Of a DNA stretch of 36,807 nucleotides, positions 1 through 6,769 are shown one piece after another. The notes beneath the pieces were generated by a model. The model saw only the letters and a list, made by a program, of their open reading frames with translations, was not told where the DNA came from and ran no database searches. Origin of the DNA: an uncultured Myxococcales bacterium (GTDB lineage Bacteria; Myxococcota_A; UBA9042); contig CAIYBN010000044.1 in NCBI GenBank assembly GCA_903924465.1, forward strand, positions 1 through 36,807, read 5' to 3'. Each line of letters begins with the position of its first letter. Position 1 is the stretch's first letter. The position numbers and the translations under genes were made by a program.

Positions 1-382
1 CGCCGCCGCTGCCGCCACGACCGCCGAAGCTGCGGCCACCGCCGCCGCTGCGCTCGCCGTAGCCGCCGCCGCCGCTGCGCTCACCGCCGCCGCCGAAGCC
101 GCCGCGATCACCGCCGCCGCCGCCCGGACGCGGAGCGCGCTCGAGCGCTTCGCTGACCTTGACAGTACGACCGTCAATGGCCTTGCCGTCCATTTCGGTG
201 ATGGCCGTGGTGGCCTCGCCGTCATTCGACATGGTCACGAAACCGAATCCGCGCGAGCGGCCCGTCTCCCGATCCTTGATGACCTTCGCATCCGCGACTG
301 CACCGTAGTTCTCAAATGCCGCGCGCAAAGACGCATCTTCCGTGTTCCAACTCAAGCCGCCCACAAACAGTTTCTTACCCAT
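1..382 (-). CDS. RRM-type glycine-rich RNA-binding protein (3' end cut by window)
   Basis: The 127 visible residues form one RNA recognition motif followed by a Gly/Arg-rich tail. RNP2 is LFVGGL (residues 5-10) and RNP1 is RGFGFVTM (44-51), both canonical. From residue 85 the chain becomes repeats such as GGFGGGGERSGGGG and runs off the window edge, so the C-terminus is missing. The architecture matches small bacterial RRM proteins (Rbp family, often cold-induced), which bind single-stranded RNA in the cytoplasm. The ATG at 382 was chosen because the RRM begins right after it (MGKKLFVGGL) and a purine-rich GAGAGAAG lies just upstream. The gene follows a 250-base leader with stable hairpins and is transcribed away from the dehydrogenase upstream. 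The family call is firm; the physiological role is inferred. Confidence 0.93.
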   Translation of the reverse strand, partial: MGKKLFVGGLSWNTEDASLRAAFENYGAVADAKVIKDRETGRSRGFGFVTMSNDGEATTAITEMDGKAIDGRTVKVSEALERAPRPGGGGGDRGGFGGGGERSGGGGYGERSGGGGRSFGGRGGSGG

Positions 383-397
383 CGAATCTTCTCTCTT

Positions 398-444
398 GCC
401 GGGGCCTGCGCCCCACTCTCGCCGGGGCCTGGACCCGCGAGAGT
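398..444 (-). promoter_or_regulatory. structured 5' leader of the RRM gene
   Basis: Two adjacent hairpins lie 17-62 bases upstream of the RRM start codon. An 8-bp perfect inverted repeat, ACTCTCGC (415-422) and GCGAGAGT (437-444), encloses 14 bases. Next to it GGGGC-CTGC-GCCCC (401-414) forms a 5-bp stem. The 11-mer GCCGGGGCCTG occurs twice (398-408 and 421-431), so the GC-rich arms can pair in alternative ways. An RNA switch or autoregulatory binding site for the RRM protein is an inference. Confidence 0.45.
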
Positions 445-635
445 CACATGCGCGTGCATGAGAACCTCACAGGCTTTCGCCCGTCTTGTCTCCCCCGGAA
501 CAACCAGTTTGCTCCGGAGGTAATTCAAAAATAGCACAACCGCCCGAGCTTGGGAAGCTTTTCTTTTTGCACTTCTTTGCGCAGGTCGGATCGCTGCCTG
601 AAAGGAGCACCAAACGCTTCTTGGGCAACGCGACG

Positions 636-1406
636 CTACTTGGGCGCCATGCGCAGCGCACCGTCCAAGCGAATCACTTCGCCGTTCAGCATCGGGTTCT
701 CGACGATGTGCTGGGCCAGCATCGCGTATTCGCTCGGATCGCCCAGACGAGCCGGGAAAGGCACGGTCTTGGACAGTTCGTTCTGCACCTGCTCCGGCAG
801 ACCGGCGAGCATCGGCGTCTTGAACAGACCCGGGGCGATCGTGCAAATGCGAATGCCGAAGCCGGACAGATCGCGGGCAATCGGCAAGGTCATCGCGGCG
901 ATGGCGCCCTTGGACGCGGCATAGGCGGCTTGGCCGATCTGCCCGTCAAACGCGGCGACGCTGGCGGTGTCGACGATGACGCCGCGTTCGCCATCCGGGC
1001 CGGCTTCCGTCTCAGAGAGGCGCGCGGCGACGAGGCGAATCACGTTGAAGGTGCCGGCGACGTTGACGGTGAGCACGCGCTGGAACGCTGCGAGATCGTG
1101 GGCGCCTTTCTTCGAAATCGTCCGTGCGGCCACCGCGATGCCAGCGCAATTGATGGCGACGTTGACGGGCTTGCCAAAGGCAGACTCGGCGGCGGCAAGC
1201 GCCGTGAGCACATCGGCTTCGCTCGTGACGTCGGTCGGCGAAAAAATGACGTTCTTGCCCAGCTCGGCAGCGATCGCGGCGCCGGTGCTGGAGGGCAGGT
1301 CGCAAATCACGACGTGTGCGCCGGCTTGGGCGAAACGAGTGGCAGTGGCGCGTCCCAGACCGGAAGCGCCGCCAGTAACGAGGGCGATAGCGTTTTGCAG
1401 TTGCAT
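636..1406 (-). CDS. short-chain dehydrogenase, HSD10 / 3-hydroxyacyl-CoA dehydrogenase type 2 family
   Basis: A 256-residue classical [11 protein letters not shown] (residues 11-18) is the NAD-binding loop, D36 in CDLP selects NAD over NADP, NCAG is at 86-89, and the active site is N115, S149, Y162 and K166 (YAASK). Long blocks ([48 protein letters not shown] end) match the HSD17B10 subfamily. That subfamily oxidises 3-hydroxyacyl-CoA in fatty acid and isoleucine breakdown in the cytoplasm. The start at 1406 is preceded by GGGAGG six bases away; an upstream in-frame start at 1472 would add 22 unconserved residues. It lies 119 bases downstream of the two-TM gene and may be the last gene of that transcript. 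Subfamily is confident; physiological substrate is not visible. Confidence 0.93.
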   Translation of the reverse strand: MQLQNAIALVTGGASGLGRATATRFAQAGAHVVICDLPSSTGAAIAAELGKNVIFSPTDVTSEADVLTALAAAESAFGKPVNVAINCAGIAVAARTISKKGAHDLAAFQRVLTVNVAGTFNVIRLVAARLSETEAGPDGERGVIVDTASVAAFDGQIGQAAYAASKGAIAAMTLPIARDLSGFGIRICTIAPGLFKTPMLAGLPEQVQNELSKTVPFPARLGDPSEYAMLAQHIVENPMLNGEVIRLDGALRMAPK

Positions 1407-1525
1407 GATGAACCTCCCGCCGGAGTCGCTCCGGGGCGGCGGGAAGTTGGCACGAGCGGAGTCCGGATGCAACTGGTTGCGACCGACAAAATGCCTCGTG
1501 GCGAGACGCCTGCGCAGTTTGGGCG

Positions 1526-1837
1526 CTACGCGGCGCGCTTCTTCGCCTTCAGGCGACCGAGCAGAAGCCAGCCCACGGCGCCAGCGGTGACGGCCGCGGA
1601 GGCCGGCAGCGCCATGTCGATCAGGCCGGGGGTGAATTTCTTCACTTCCTGCGGCGGCTTGGCGTCGCCGAAGTCGTCTTTCTCACCGGATTCCGCGTAG
1701 TAGCTGGTCTGGTAGAACCAACTGCGGCTGCCCGCGGGCACCTGAGACCACAGGGCAAACCAGGTGCCGAAGATCGCGACGTCCGCGAGCACCAGAATCG
1801 TCACGATCAGTTTCAGTTGATTCTTTGCGCCGTCCAT
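1526..1837 (-). CDS. small two-TM membrane protein, unknown function
   Basis: A 103-residue protein with a hydrophobic helix at residues 10-30, an aromatic-rich stretch (SWFYQTSYY, about 39-47), a charged Asp/Glu/Lys segment, and a second hydrophobic helix at about 74-94 ending in basic RLKAKKRAA. Positive-inside logic puts both ends in the cytoplasm and the aromatic/charged loop in the periplasm. AGGAG sits five bases before the ATG at 1837. It starts 45 bases after the yceI stop codon and is on the same strand, so it very likely belongs to the Rieske/haem-barrel/YceI cassette. I do not recognise the family. It could be a membrane anchor or assembly factor for the redox proteins, but nothing in the sequence proves this. 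Confidence 0.75.
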   Translation of the reverse strand: MDGAKNQLKLIVTILVLADVAIFGTWFALWSQVPAGSRSWFYQTSYYAESGEKDDFGDAKPPQEVKKFTPGLIDMALPASAAVTAGAVGWLLLGRLKAKKRAA

Positions 1838-1882
1838 GAGAGCTCCTGTTCGGTTTGTGGTGGAATTGGCTTGAAAAAACGG

Positions 1883-2497
1883 CTACTTGGCCACGCCGAA
1901 CAGCGTGCACTTGACGTTGACAATGGCCGCGACCTTGTCGCCGACCGCGCCGCCGCCGCCTTTGATGCCGTGTTCCAGCAGCGGCACTTTCAGATCAGCG
2001 GTCACTTTGATCATGTTCTTCTCGGCCGAGTATTTGATCTCCACCGGAGCAGAAATGTCCTTGCTGATTCCGTTCAGCGTGAACTTGCCGTGCGCCTTGC
2101 CGGTCGCAGCAGCGCCCGTGACTTTCAGATCGCTGACCTTGGTGATGTTGAACGTAATGGTCGGATGGCCAGCCGCGTTGAGCCACTCGGCGCTGTGCAT
2201 GTGCTCGTCGCGCATGGCATTTCCGGTTTCCATCTTGGCGACTGGCACCGTGATCGTGCCCGTGGTGCCGTCCGGCGCCGCTGCGTCAGCCAAGCTGAAC
2301 GTGCCAGTGATGCCTTTCGCGACACCGCCGACCTTTTCGGCTGCGGTGTCGGCGTTGAAAGTGAACTGCGACTTGCTCGAATCGACTTCAAATTTCAGCG
2401 GGCCGGTTTTGCCCGTGAACGGCGAATCGGCAAACGCGGGCAGGGCAGTCAGTGTGGCGACAATCGTGGCGATCGAGAGGAGGAAACGGTTCATCAT
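1883..2497 (-). CDS. yceI: YceI-family periplasmic protein
   Basis: A 204-residue exported protein. The signal peptide MMNRFLLSIATIVATLTALP ends at AFA-DS (about residue 23). The mature part has the YceI signature RDEHMHSAEWLNAAGHP, followed by ITF, then KAHGKFTLNGISKDISAPVE and a C-terminal strand ending VKCTLFGV. YceI proteins have a lipocalin-like barrel that binds isoprenoid lipids such as ubiquinone-8 or polyprenyl chains in the periplasm; the ligand here is unknown. AGGAG at 2505-2509 is seven bases before the ATG at 2497, which decides this start over ATGs at 2503 and 2494. A hairpin lies directly upstream of the ribosome binding site. The gene follows the haem-barrel gene by 90 bases, which suggests a link to envelope electron transfer. 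Confidence 0.93.
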   Translation of the reverse strand: MMNRFLLSIATIVATLTALPAFADSPFTGKTGPLKFEVDSSKSQFTFNADTAAEKVGGVAKGITGTFSLADAAAPDGTTGTITVPVAKMETGNAMRDEHMHSAEWLNAAGHPTITFNITKVSDLKVTGAAATGKAHGKFTLNGISKDISAPVEIKYSAEKNMIKVTADLKVPLLEHGIKGGGGAVGDKVAAIVNVKCTLFGVAK

Positions 2498-2516
2498 GGG
2501 CATTCTCCTGGGCGAT

Positions 2517-2532
2517 GGGGCACGATTGCCCC
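2517..2532 (-). promoter_or_regulatory. intercistronic stem-loop before the YceI ribosome binding site
   Basis: GGGGCA-CGAT-TGCCCC is a perfect 6-bp stem with a 4-base loop. It ends eight bases from the AGGAG of the YceI gene and lies in the 90-base gap after the haem-barrel gene. No T-run follows on the minus strand, so it is not a classical terminator. It may stabilise or tune the downstream message. Confidence 0.4.
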
Positions 2533-2587
2533 TTGAGGGAAAAACGGCTGGACGGTGGACTTGATTCACCGCCAGATCACGAACGGT

Positions 2588-3913
2588 TCAGTAGAACAGG
2601 TGCACCTGAAGCGTGTACTGCGCCATGCGATACGCGGTGGTATCGAGGTAGCGGTATTCCGGACGCAATTCAATCATCGGGAACGGCATCCATTGGACGC
2701 CAGCAACCACAGCCTGTGCGTCGGTCGCCTTGCCCGAATCGGTCGCCGCGTGCGAAGTCTCGTAGCGCGCTTCGAGCGCCAGCCACGGTTTGATCGGGTA
2801 ATCGGCTTGCACCATCCAGGCATAGCGGCTGAGTGCCAGAGTGTCGTCACGCGAGTGCGTCGCTTCAGCAAAGAGCGAGCCCCAATAGGTCTTGCCGATG
2901 CCAAAGTGCGCGCCCTCGATGAGAAAATTCGGCGTGTACATCGTCGATGCGCCGGCCCAAAAGTTGACACCGACGCTGTCGATGCGCGGCCAAAATGTGA
3001 CGCGCGCGCTCCCGAGCGGCTTTTGCGCCGCGTCGGTCTTGTTCTGCGAAGGATTCGTGCCAAAGCGCGCTTCACTGAAGTTGCGCGGCCAAAAAGCGCC
3101 GGCGTCGATGGACAGCCAGTGCACGCCTTCCCAGTTCACTTCGCCGCCGACGTCGTTGTAGAAAGCCGGCAGCACGGGCTGACGCAGATTGGCCGCGCTG
3201 CCGTGAATCAAGAGCGTGTGGTCGTCGTGGCGGATGCCGAAACTCGGTTCCAACATACCCACGCGCACGCTGGGCAGGCCAACGGGCGGCGCGGCAGCCA
3301 CAGGCGCTTCTGGTGCCGGTGCATCAAACTCATCGACGGGTGGCGCCGACGGATCAACTGCTGCTGGCGCTGCTTCCACCACCGCGGGCACCGAGCGTTC
3401 CGGAGTCCAGCGAATCCAGCCGTCAAAATTGGATTGGCCGGGGTAAATGGAGGAACCCATCACCGTCTGATAATACACACCCGCCAAGTTCACACTCGCG
3501 GTCGCCGAAAAGGTCTTGGTGATCTTCACATCCGCCGCTGGCGTCATCTGCATCGGCACCCACATGCGATCCGGCACCGTGGTGATGCCCGCGTCATTGA
3601 CGATCGGCCGCCCCAGTTGCGCTTCCTGAATGCGCAGATCGCCGCCCAGCGTCAGCCGGCCGTCAAAGAACGTGTTGCTCTCCGCGTCGTTCACCTTCTG
3701 CAGGCCCAGCTTGTCCCAGGTGATCATGCCCGAGCGGGTCGTGTTCATCATGTACCAGCCGGAATTGCTGCGCAGACCTCCGCCTTGCGGATTGACGTGA
3801 CAGTTGGAACAGCGCGAGCCGGCGTCCAACGTAAAGCGCGGCAACGCCTGCGCGGGCAGGGCGATCAGGGCGAACGAGACCACCAACAGCGACTGCAAGA
3901 GGCGCTTCAACAT
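2588..3913 (-). CDS. outer-membrane beta-barrel with N-terminal haem c motif
   Basis: A 441-residue protein. The signal peptide (residues 1-23) ends at AQA-LPRF. The mature N-terminus carries CSNCH (35-39), a CxxCH haem c attachment motif, followed by VNPQGGG. The remainder alternates polar and aromatic residues as in barrel strands and ends in the aromatic YTLQVHLFY, a typical outer-membrane insertion signal. A Pro/Ala/Glu-rich segment (about 174-212) interrupts the strands and probably forms a loop. The perfect ribosome site AAGGAGG stands four bases before the ATG at 3913, so this start is preferred over the ATG at 3934 that overlaps the Rieske stop as ATGA. One covalent haem at the barrel mouth is known-motif evidence; electron transfer with the upstream Rieske protein is an inference. 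A non-redox porin is the alternative. Confidence 0.85.
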   Translation of the reverse strand: MLKRLLQSLLVVSFALIALPAQALPRFTLDAGSRCSNCHVNPQGGGLRSNSGWYMMNTTRSGMITWDKLGLQKVNDAESNTFFDGRLTLGGDLRIQEAQLGRPIVNDAGITTVPDRMWVPMQMTPAADVKITKTFSATASVNLAGVYYQTVMGSSIYPGQSNFDGWIRWTPERSVPAVVEAAPAAVDPSAPPVDEFDAPAPEAPVAAAPPVGLPSVRVGMLEPSFGIRHDDHTLLIHGSAANLRQPVLPAFYNDVGGEVNWEGVHWLSIDAGAFWPRNFSEARFGTNPSQNKTDAAQKPLGSARVTFWPRIDSVGVNFWAGASTMYTPNFLIEGAHFGIGKTYWGSLFAEATHSRDDTLALSRYAWMVQADYPIKPWLALEARYETSHAATDSGKATDAQAVVAGVQWMPFPMIELRPEYRYLDTTAYRMAQYTLQVHLFY

Positions 3914-3930
3914 GGATCCTCCTTGCGGCT

Positions 3931-4767
3931 TCATACGGTGACCGTGCCTTTGCCGGTGGTGGCGTCAAAAGTGACGGAGTAGGTCTTGAGCGTCTTGCCC
4001 TTGGCCGGGCCGCCGGTGCAGAGCCCCGTCGCGTCAAACGTGGAGCCGTGCAGATTGCACGTCAGCGTGCTGGTCGGCGCGTCGTAGCTGCCTTGCTGAT
4101 CGGGCGCGAGATCCGCCTGCGCGTGCGGGCAGAGGCGCGAGAAGGCTTCGACCTTGTTTTGCGCGGAGCGAATGAGGATCAACTGCGGCGAATCGACCGC
4201 CACCATGCCGCCGACCGTTGCCAGCGGCGCGAAAGCGGCCTGGCTGACGTCAAAGTCGACCGACACGCCGAGCGAAACGGAGCCCTTGCCGGTCGTCGCG
4301 TCGAACGTGACGGGGAAAGTCTTGAGCGACTTGCCCTTGGCGGGACCGGCGGTGCCCATGCCGGTCGCGTCGAATGTGGAGCCGTGCAAATTGCAGGTCA
4401 ACGTGCTGGTCGGCGCGTCGTAGCTGCCTTGCTGATCCGGTCCGAGATCCGCTTGCGCGTGCGGGCAAAGACGGGAAAATGCCTCAACTTTGTCTGCCGA
4501 AGCGCGGACCAGCAGCAATTGCGTCGTGCCCGAGTCCACGCCGACCATGCCGCCGACGGTCGCCAAGGCTGCGTACGCGGCTTGCGTGACATCAAAGTCC
4601 AGCGAGCTGCCTCCCGCGGTGACTTTGACCGTCGCCAGTTCGCCTGGCCACTGTGTATTGCACGCCGACAGGACAGCCAACCCTGCGACAGAACAGCTGG
4701 TTTGCAAAAAAGCGCGGCGACTTGGCAGGAGATGTGCCAATTCTGGATGTGACTTGCTTTTGGTCAT
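3931..4767 (-). CDS. tandem Rieske [2Fe-2S] lipoprotein, Tat-exported
   Basis: A 278-residue protein with two Rieske domains in a row. The N-terminus has a twin-arginine motif SRRAFLQ (16-22) and a lipobox AVLSAC with Cys36, so it is probably folded with its cluster, exported by Tat and lipid-anchored. Domain 1 binds its cluster through C101, H103, C125 and H128 (CPHA and CNLHGS); domain 2 repeats this at C213, H215, C237 and H240. The two domains are about 112 residues apart and nearly identical even in DNA. Domain 2 has an extra Cys250 where domain 1 has Gly. The start at 4767 gives the correct spacing to the Tat motif; no strong ribosome site is visible. The stop overlaps an ATG of the haem-barrel gene. 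It likely passes electrons in the periplasm or outer membrane; its partner is inferred. Confidence 0.93.
   Translation of the reverse strand: MTKSKSHPELAHLLPSRRAFLQTSCSVAGLAVLSACNTQWPGELATVKVTAGGSSLDFDVTQAAYAALATVGGMVGVDSGTTQLLLVRASADKVEAFSRLCPHAQADLGPDQQGSYDAPTSTLTCNLHGSTFDATGMGTAGPAKGKSLKTFPVTFDATTGKGSVSLGVSVDFDVSQAAFAPLATVGGMVAVDSPQLILIRSAQNKVEAFSRLCPHAQADLAPDQQGSYDAPTSTLTCNLHGSTFDATGLCTGGPAKGKTLKTYSVTFDATTGKGTVTV
4067..4437 (-). repeat. 336-bp in-frame tandem duplication (Rieske domain)
   Basis: The block at 4067-4101 is identical over 35 bases to 4403-4437, an offset of 336 bases or 112 codons. Similarity continues on both sides through the cluster-binding motifs. Identity at silent positions suggests a recent duplication or ongoing gene conversion within the Rieske gene. 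Confidence 0.85.
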
Positions 4768-4892
4768 GGTCTTGCCAAGGAAGGCGTGAAATCGCCGAGG
4801 TGGGACTGAAATGGCGGGTCGAAGGCACCGCTGCGCCCCCGCCCACTCGGACGTTGGCAAATATCGATTCCGAACGCAACCGGTTCCGGCGA

Positions 4893-4919
4893 ATTATGCC
4901 GACCCCGCATCACATACAA
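4893..4919 (-). promoter_or_regulatory. possible promoter for the Rieske cassette
   Basis: Reading the minus strand, TTGTAT (4919-4914) and CATAAT (4898-4893) resemble -35 and -10 boxes separated by 15 bases. They lie about 126 bases upstream of the Rieske start in the only AT-richer patch of the 171-base gap. The short spacing makes the call tentative. Confidence 0.25.
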
Positions 4920-4938
4920 ACACAATTCGCGTCGTTGT

Positions 4939-6420
4939 CTACTGCCCCGGCGCCCCTTGCGGGTCGTGAGGCAGCGTGCCGCGCAGGCTCCGCAGAAAGA
5001 CAAACGGCGTTTCATACAGGAAGTTGGACACACGCGACGTGTAGATATCCGCGTGGTGCTCAATCTGCCGCGCCAGCAAGCTCTTGTCGTTGCCCGTGCG
5101 CATCAGCAGGCCCCAGTGGCGGTTGTGGATCTGCCCGGCCATGGCCACAAGCGGCGAAACCCGCGCGTCGAGCGCAATCATCCGTTCGCGCAAGTCATTC
5201 ATCGCGTCCGTCGTCGCGCTCGTGCTCGTCAGGATCGGCCCGTAGCCCAGCCGTTGCCGCTGCCGTTGCGCGCGCAATTGCGAAAACTGAAACTCCAACG
5301 CTTCCTTTTCGGCCATCAACGCGTCGATTTGCTCCTGCTGCGGTTGCCACTTGATCTGCGCCTGGAGTTCCGCCTCCAACTCGCGCAGGATCAACGCGGT
5401 GCGCCATTGCTGCAGTTTCTTGGAATTCAGCACGTCGGCGAGCATGTGATCGCCCACGTACATGATCTGATCACCATCAACGCCCAGCGCTTTTTCCAGA
5501 CGATCCGCGCTGCCGCCGAAATAGACCTTGCCGGCATGGAGATCACCGTCCACCAGGCGCAAAAGCCCAGTGTCGTCCATCACTTCAAACATCAGCGCGT
5601 TGGTGGAAAAGAACGCGGGCTTGCGCGACGAGACCACGACGTAGGCAAACAGGTCGCGCCACGTTTGGCCATCGGGTAGGAACCGATCAAAGGCGTAGGA
5701 CATCATCGCCTGGGTGTACGACCACTCCGAATTCGTAATCAACACAAGGTGCTTACCCGCCTCGCGCTGATCCAGCAGCGTCAGCGGCAGATCCGGGTCC
5801 AGCGCGACGTAGCGATCCGGCGTCGCCAGAATCTCAGCCTTCAGCTCGCCTTCCACGTGCGCGCGGTCCAGGGTGAACCGGACCCGCCGGTACAGCGCTT
5901 CGTAGCCCAGCGTTTCCGGGATGCGGCGTTCGTCCAGCAAATCCACGAGTTGGGCAAACATACAGCCTTCTGACACCTCAAACAGCGTGTTCAGAAAGAC
6001 GTACCGGGCGCTATCGGCCAGATCCACCAGCGTGCGACCGTAGATTTGCCGCTGTTCGTCCATGGTCAGCATCCGCAGGCCGTGCATGGATTGCTTGATG
6101 TAGCCAAATCGATTGACTTTCAGGATGTTGCCCAGCTGCTTGTCGATGACGAGGCCGCGCTGCACCCGGTCCGGCTCAAACAGCAGATGGTCTACCGGCC
6201 AGCCTTGCGCGAGCAGGCGCTGGCGCAAGTGCGCGTACGCGCGACCTTCCCATTCATCCGCGTGGTAATGAATGAGCGTGTAATCCATGTCGTAGCCGAT
6301 GACCTTGATCGACCGCAGGTTCAGCGTCCGGTTGCAATACAGCCGACGCAGCGGCGGCGGCGCGGTGGGCAGGCTGTCCACGGATGCAAATTCGGTGGGC
6401 GGAGCGGGCTGGTCGGTCAT
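4939..6420 (-). CDS. HAD-superfamily 5'-nucleotidase (cN-II-like)
   Basis: A 493-residue cytosolic enzyme. HAD motif I is DMDYTL (residues 44-49), in the context KVIGYDMDYTLIHY that marks the HAD-IG/cytosolic purine 5'-nucleotidase family. Motif II is in LITNSEWSY and motif IV in YVGDHMLADVLNSKK. Family members hydrolyse IMP/GMP-type nucleoside monophosphates with Mg2+. Length is slightly under eukaryotic cN-II (about 560). A helical region near residues 365-410, rich in Gln, Glu and Leu, looks coiled-coil. The ATG at 6420 (MTDQPAPP) is preferred; an upstream in-frame ATG at 6492 would add 24 Arg-rich residues. The ribosome site is weak. It is divergent from the Cys-rich lipoprotein gene and 171 bases upstream of the Rieske gene, with no obvious functional link. 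Confidence 0.93.
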   Translation of the reverse strand: MTDQPAPPTEFASVDSLPTAPPPLRRLYCNRTLNLRSIKVIGYDMDYTLIHYHADEWEGRAYAHLRQRLLAQGWPVDHLLFEPDRVQRGLVIDKQLGNILKVNRFGYIKQSMHGLRMLTMDEQRQIYGRTLVDLADSARYVFLNTLFEVSEGCMFAQLVDLLDERRIPETLGYEALYRRVRFTLDRAHVEGELKAEILATPDRYVALDPDLPLTLLDQREAGKHLVLITNSEWSYTQAMMSYAFDRFLPDGQTWRDLFAYVVVSSRKPAFFSTNALMFEVMDDTGLLRLVDGDLHAGKVYFGGSADRLEKALGVDGDQIMYVGDHMLADVLNSKKLQQWRTALILRELEAELQAQIKWQPQQEQIDALMAEKEALEFQFSQLRAQRQRQRLGYGPILTSTSATTDAMNDLRERMIALDARVSPLVAMAGQIHNRHWGLLMRTGNDKSLLARQIEHHADIYTSRVSNFLYETPFVFLRSLRGTLPHDPQGAPGQ

Positions 6421-6525
6421 GTCCTGGCTCAACGCAGGTCGTCTGCGTGCCCGTAGTCTGCCATGCGCGCCCGACAGGGCAAGCGTCCGCAACTCACCGC
6501 TTCTGGCGCATTTCTGCGTTGCTGC

Positions 6526-6577
6526 GCCGGAATCGGCCCTCGCCGACCGCGAAGGTCGCCTTCGGGCCGATTTCGGC
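6526..6577. repeat. 14-bp imperfect inverted repeat in a divergent intergenic region
   Basis: The 349-base gap between the nucleotidase and the Cys-rich lipoprotein holds one strong structure. The arms 6526-6539 and 6564-6577 pair over 14 bp with a single G-T mismatch; the inner 9 bp, AATCGGCCC and GGGCCGATT, are perfect. The loop contains a second stem, CGACC-GCGAA-GGTCG (6544-6558). It lies upstream of both genes, so it is not a terminator for either. A REP-like element or a regulator site is possible. No clear promoter boxes were found around it. Confidence 0.6.
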
Positions 6578-6769
6578 TTGCGCCTTGAACTGCATCCAGA
6601 ATCGGCGTCCGCGGAAATTCCGATGGTCGACTCTGATGGGGCTGGGACAGTCGTGTGAAGAAATATGAAGGCGATCCGATGCGGACGGGCGAAATCGATA
6701 TGGTGAACCGTAGTGATGCGTTTGCCAGCGTTTCGTAACGTGACGGCGATGCACGGTGTGGGAGGTCCA

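Noticed and set aside
1..125. GCC-rich repetitive array at the left edge as a possible repeat locus
   Set aside because: It reads in frame as the Gly-rich tail of the RRM protein with several codons for Gly and Ser.
2555..3982. 475-codon plus-strand open frame over the haem-barrel gene
   Set aside because: Composition is His/Arg-rich and it mirrors a gene with a signal peptide, haem motif and perfect ribosome site on the other strand.
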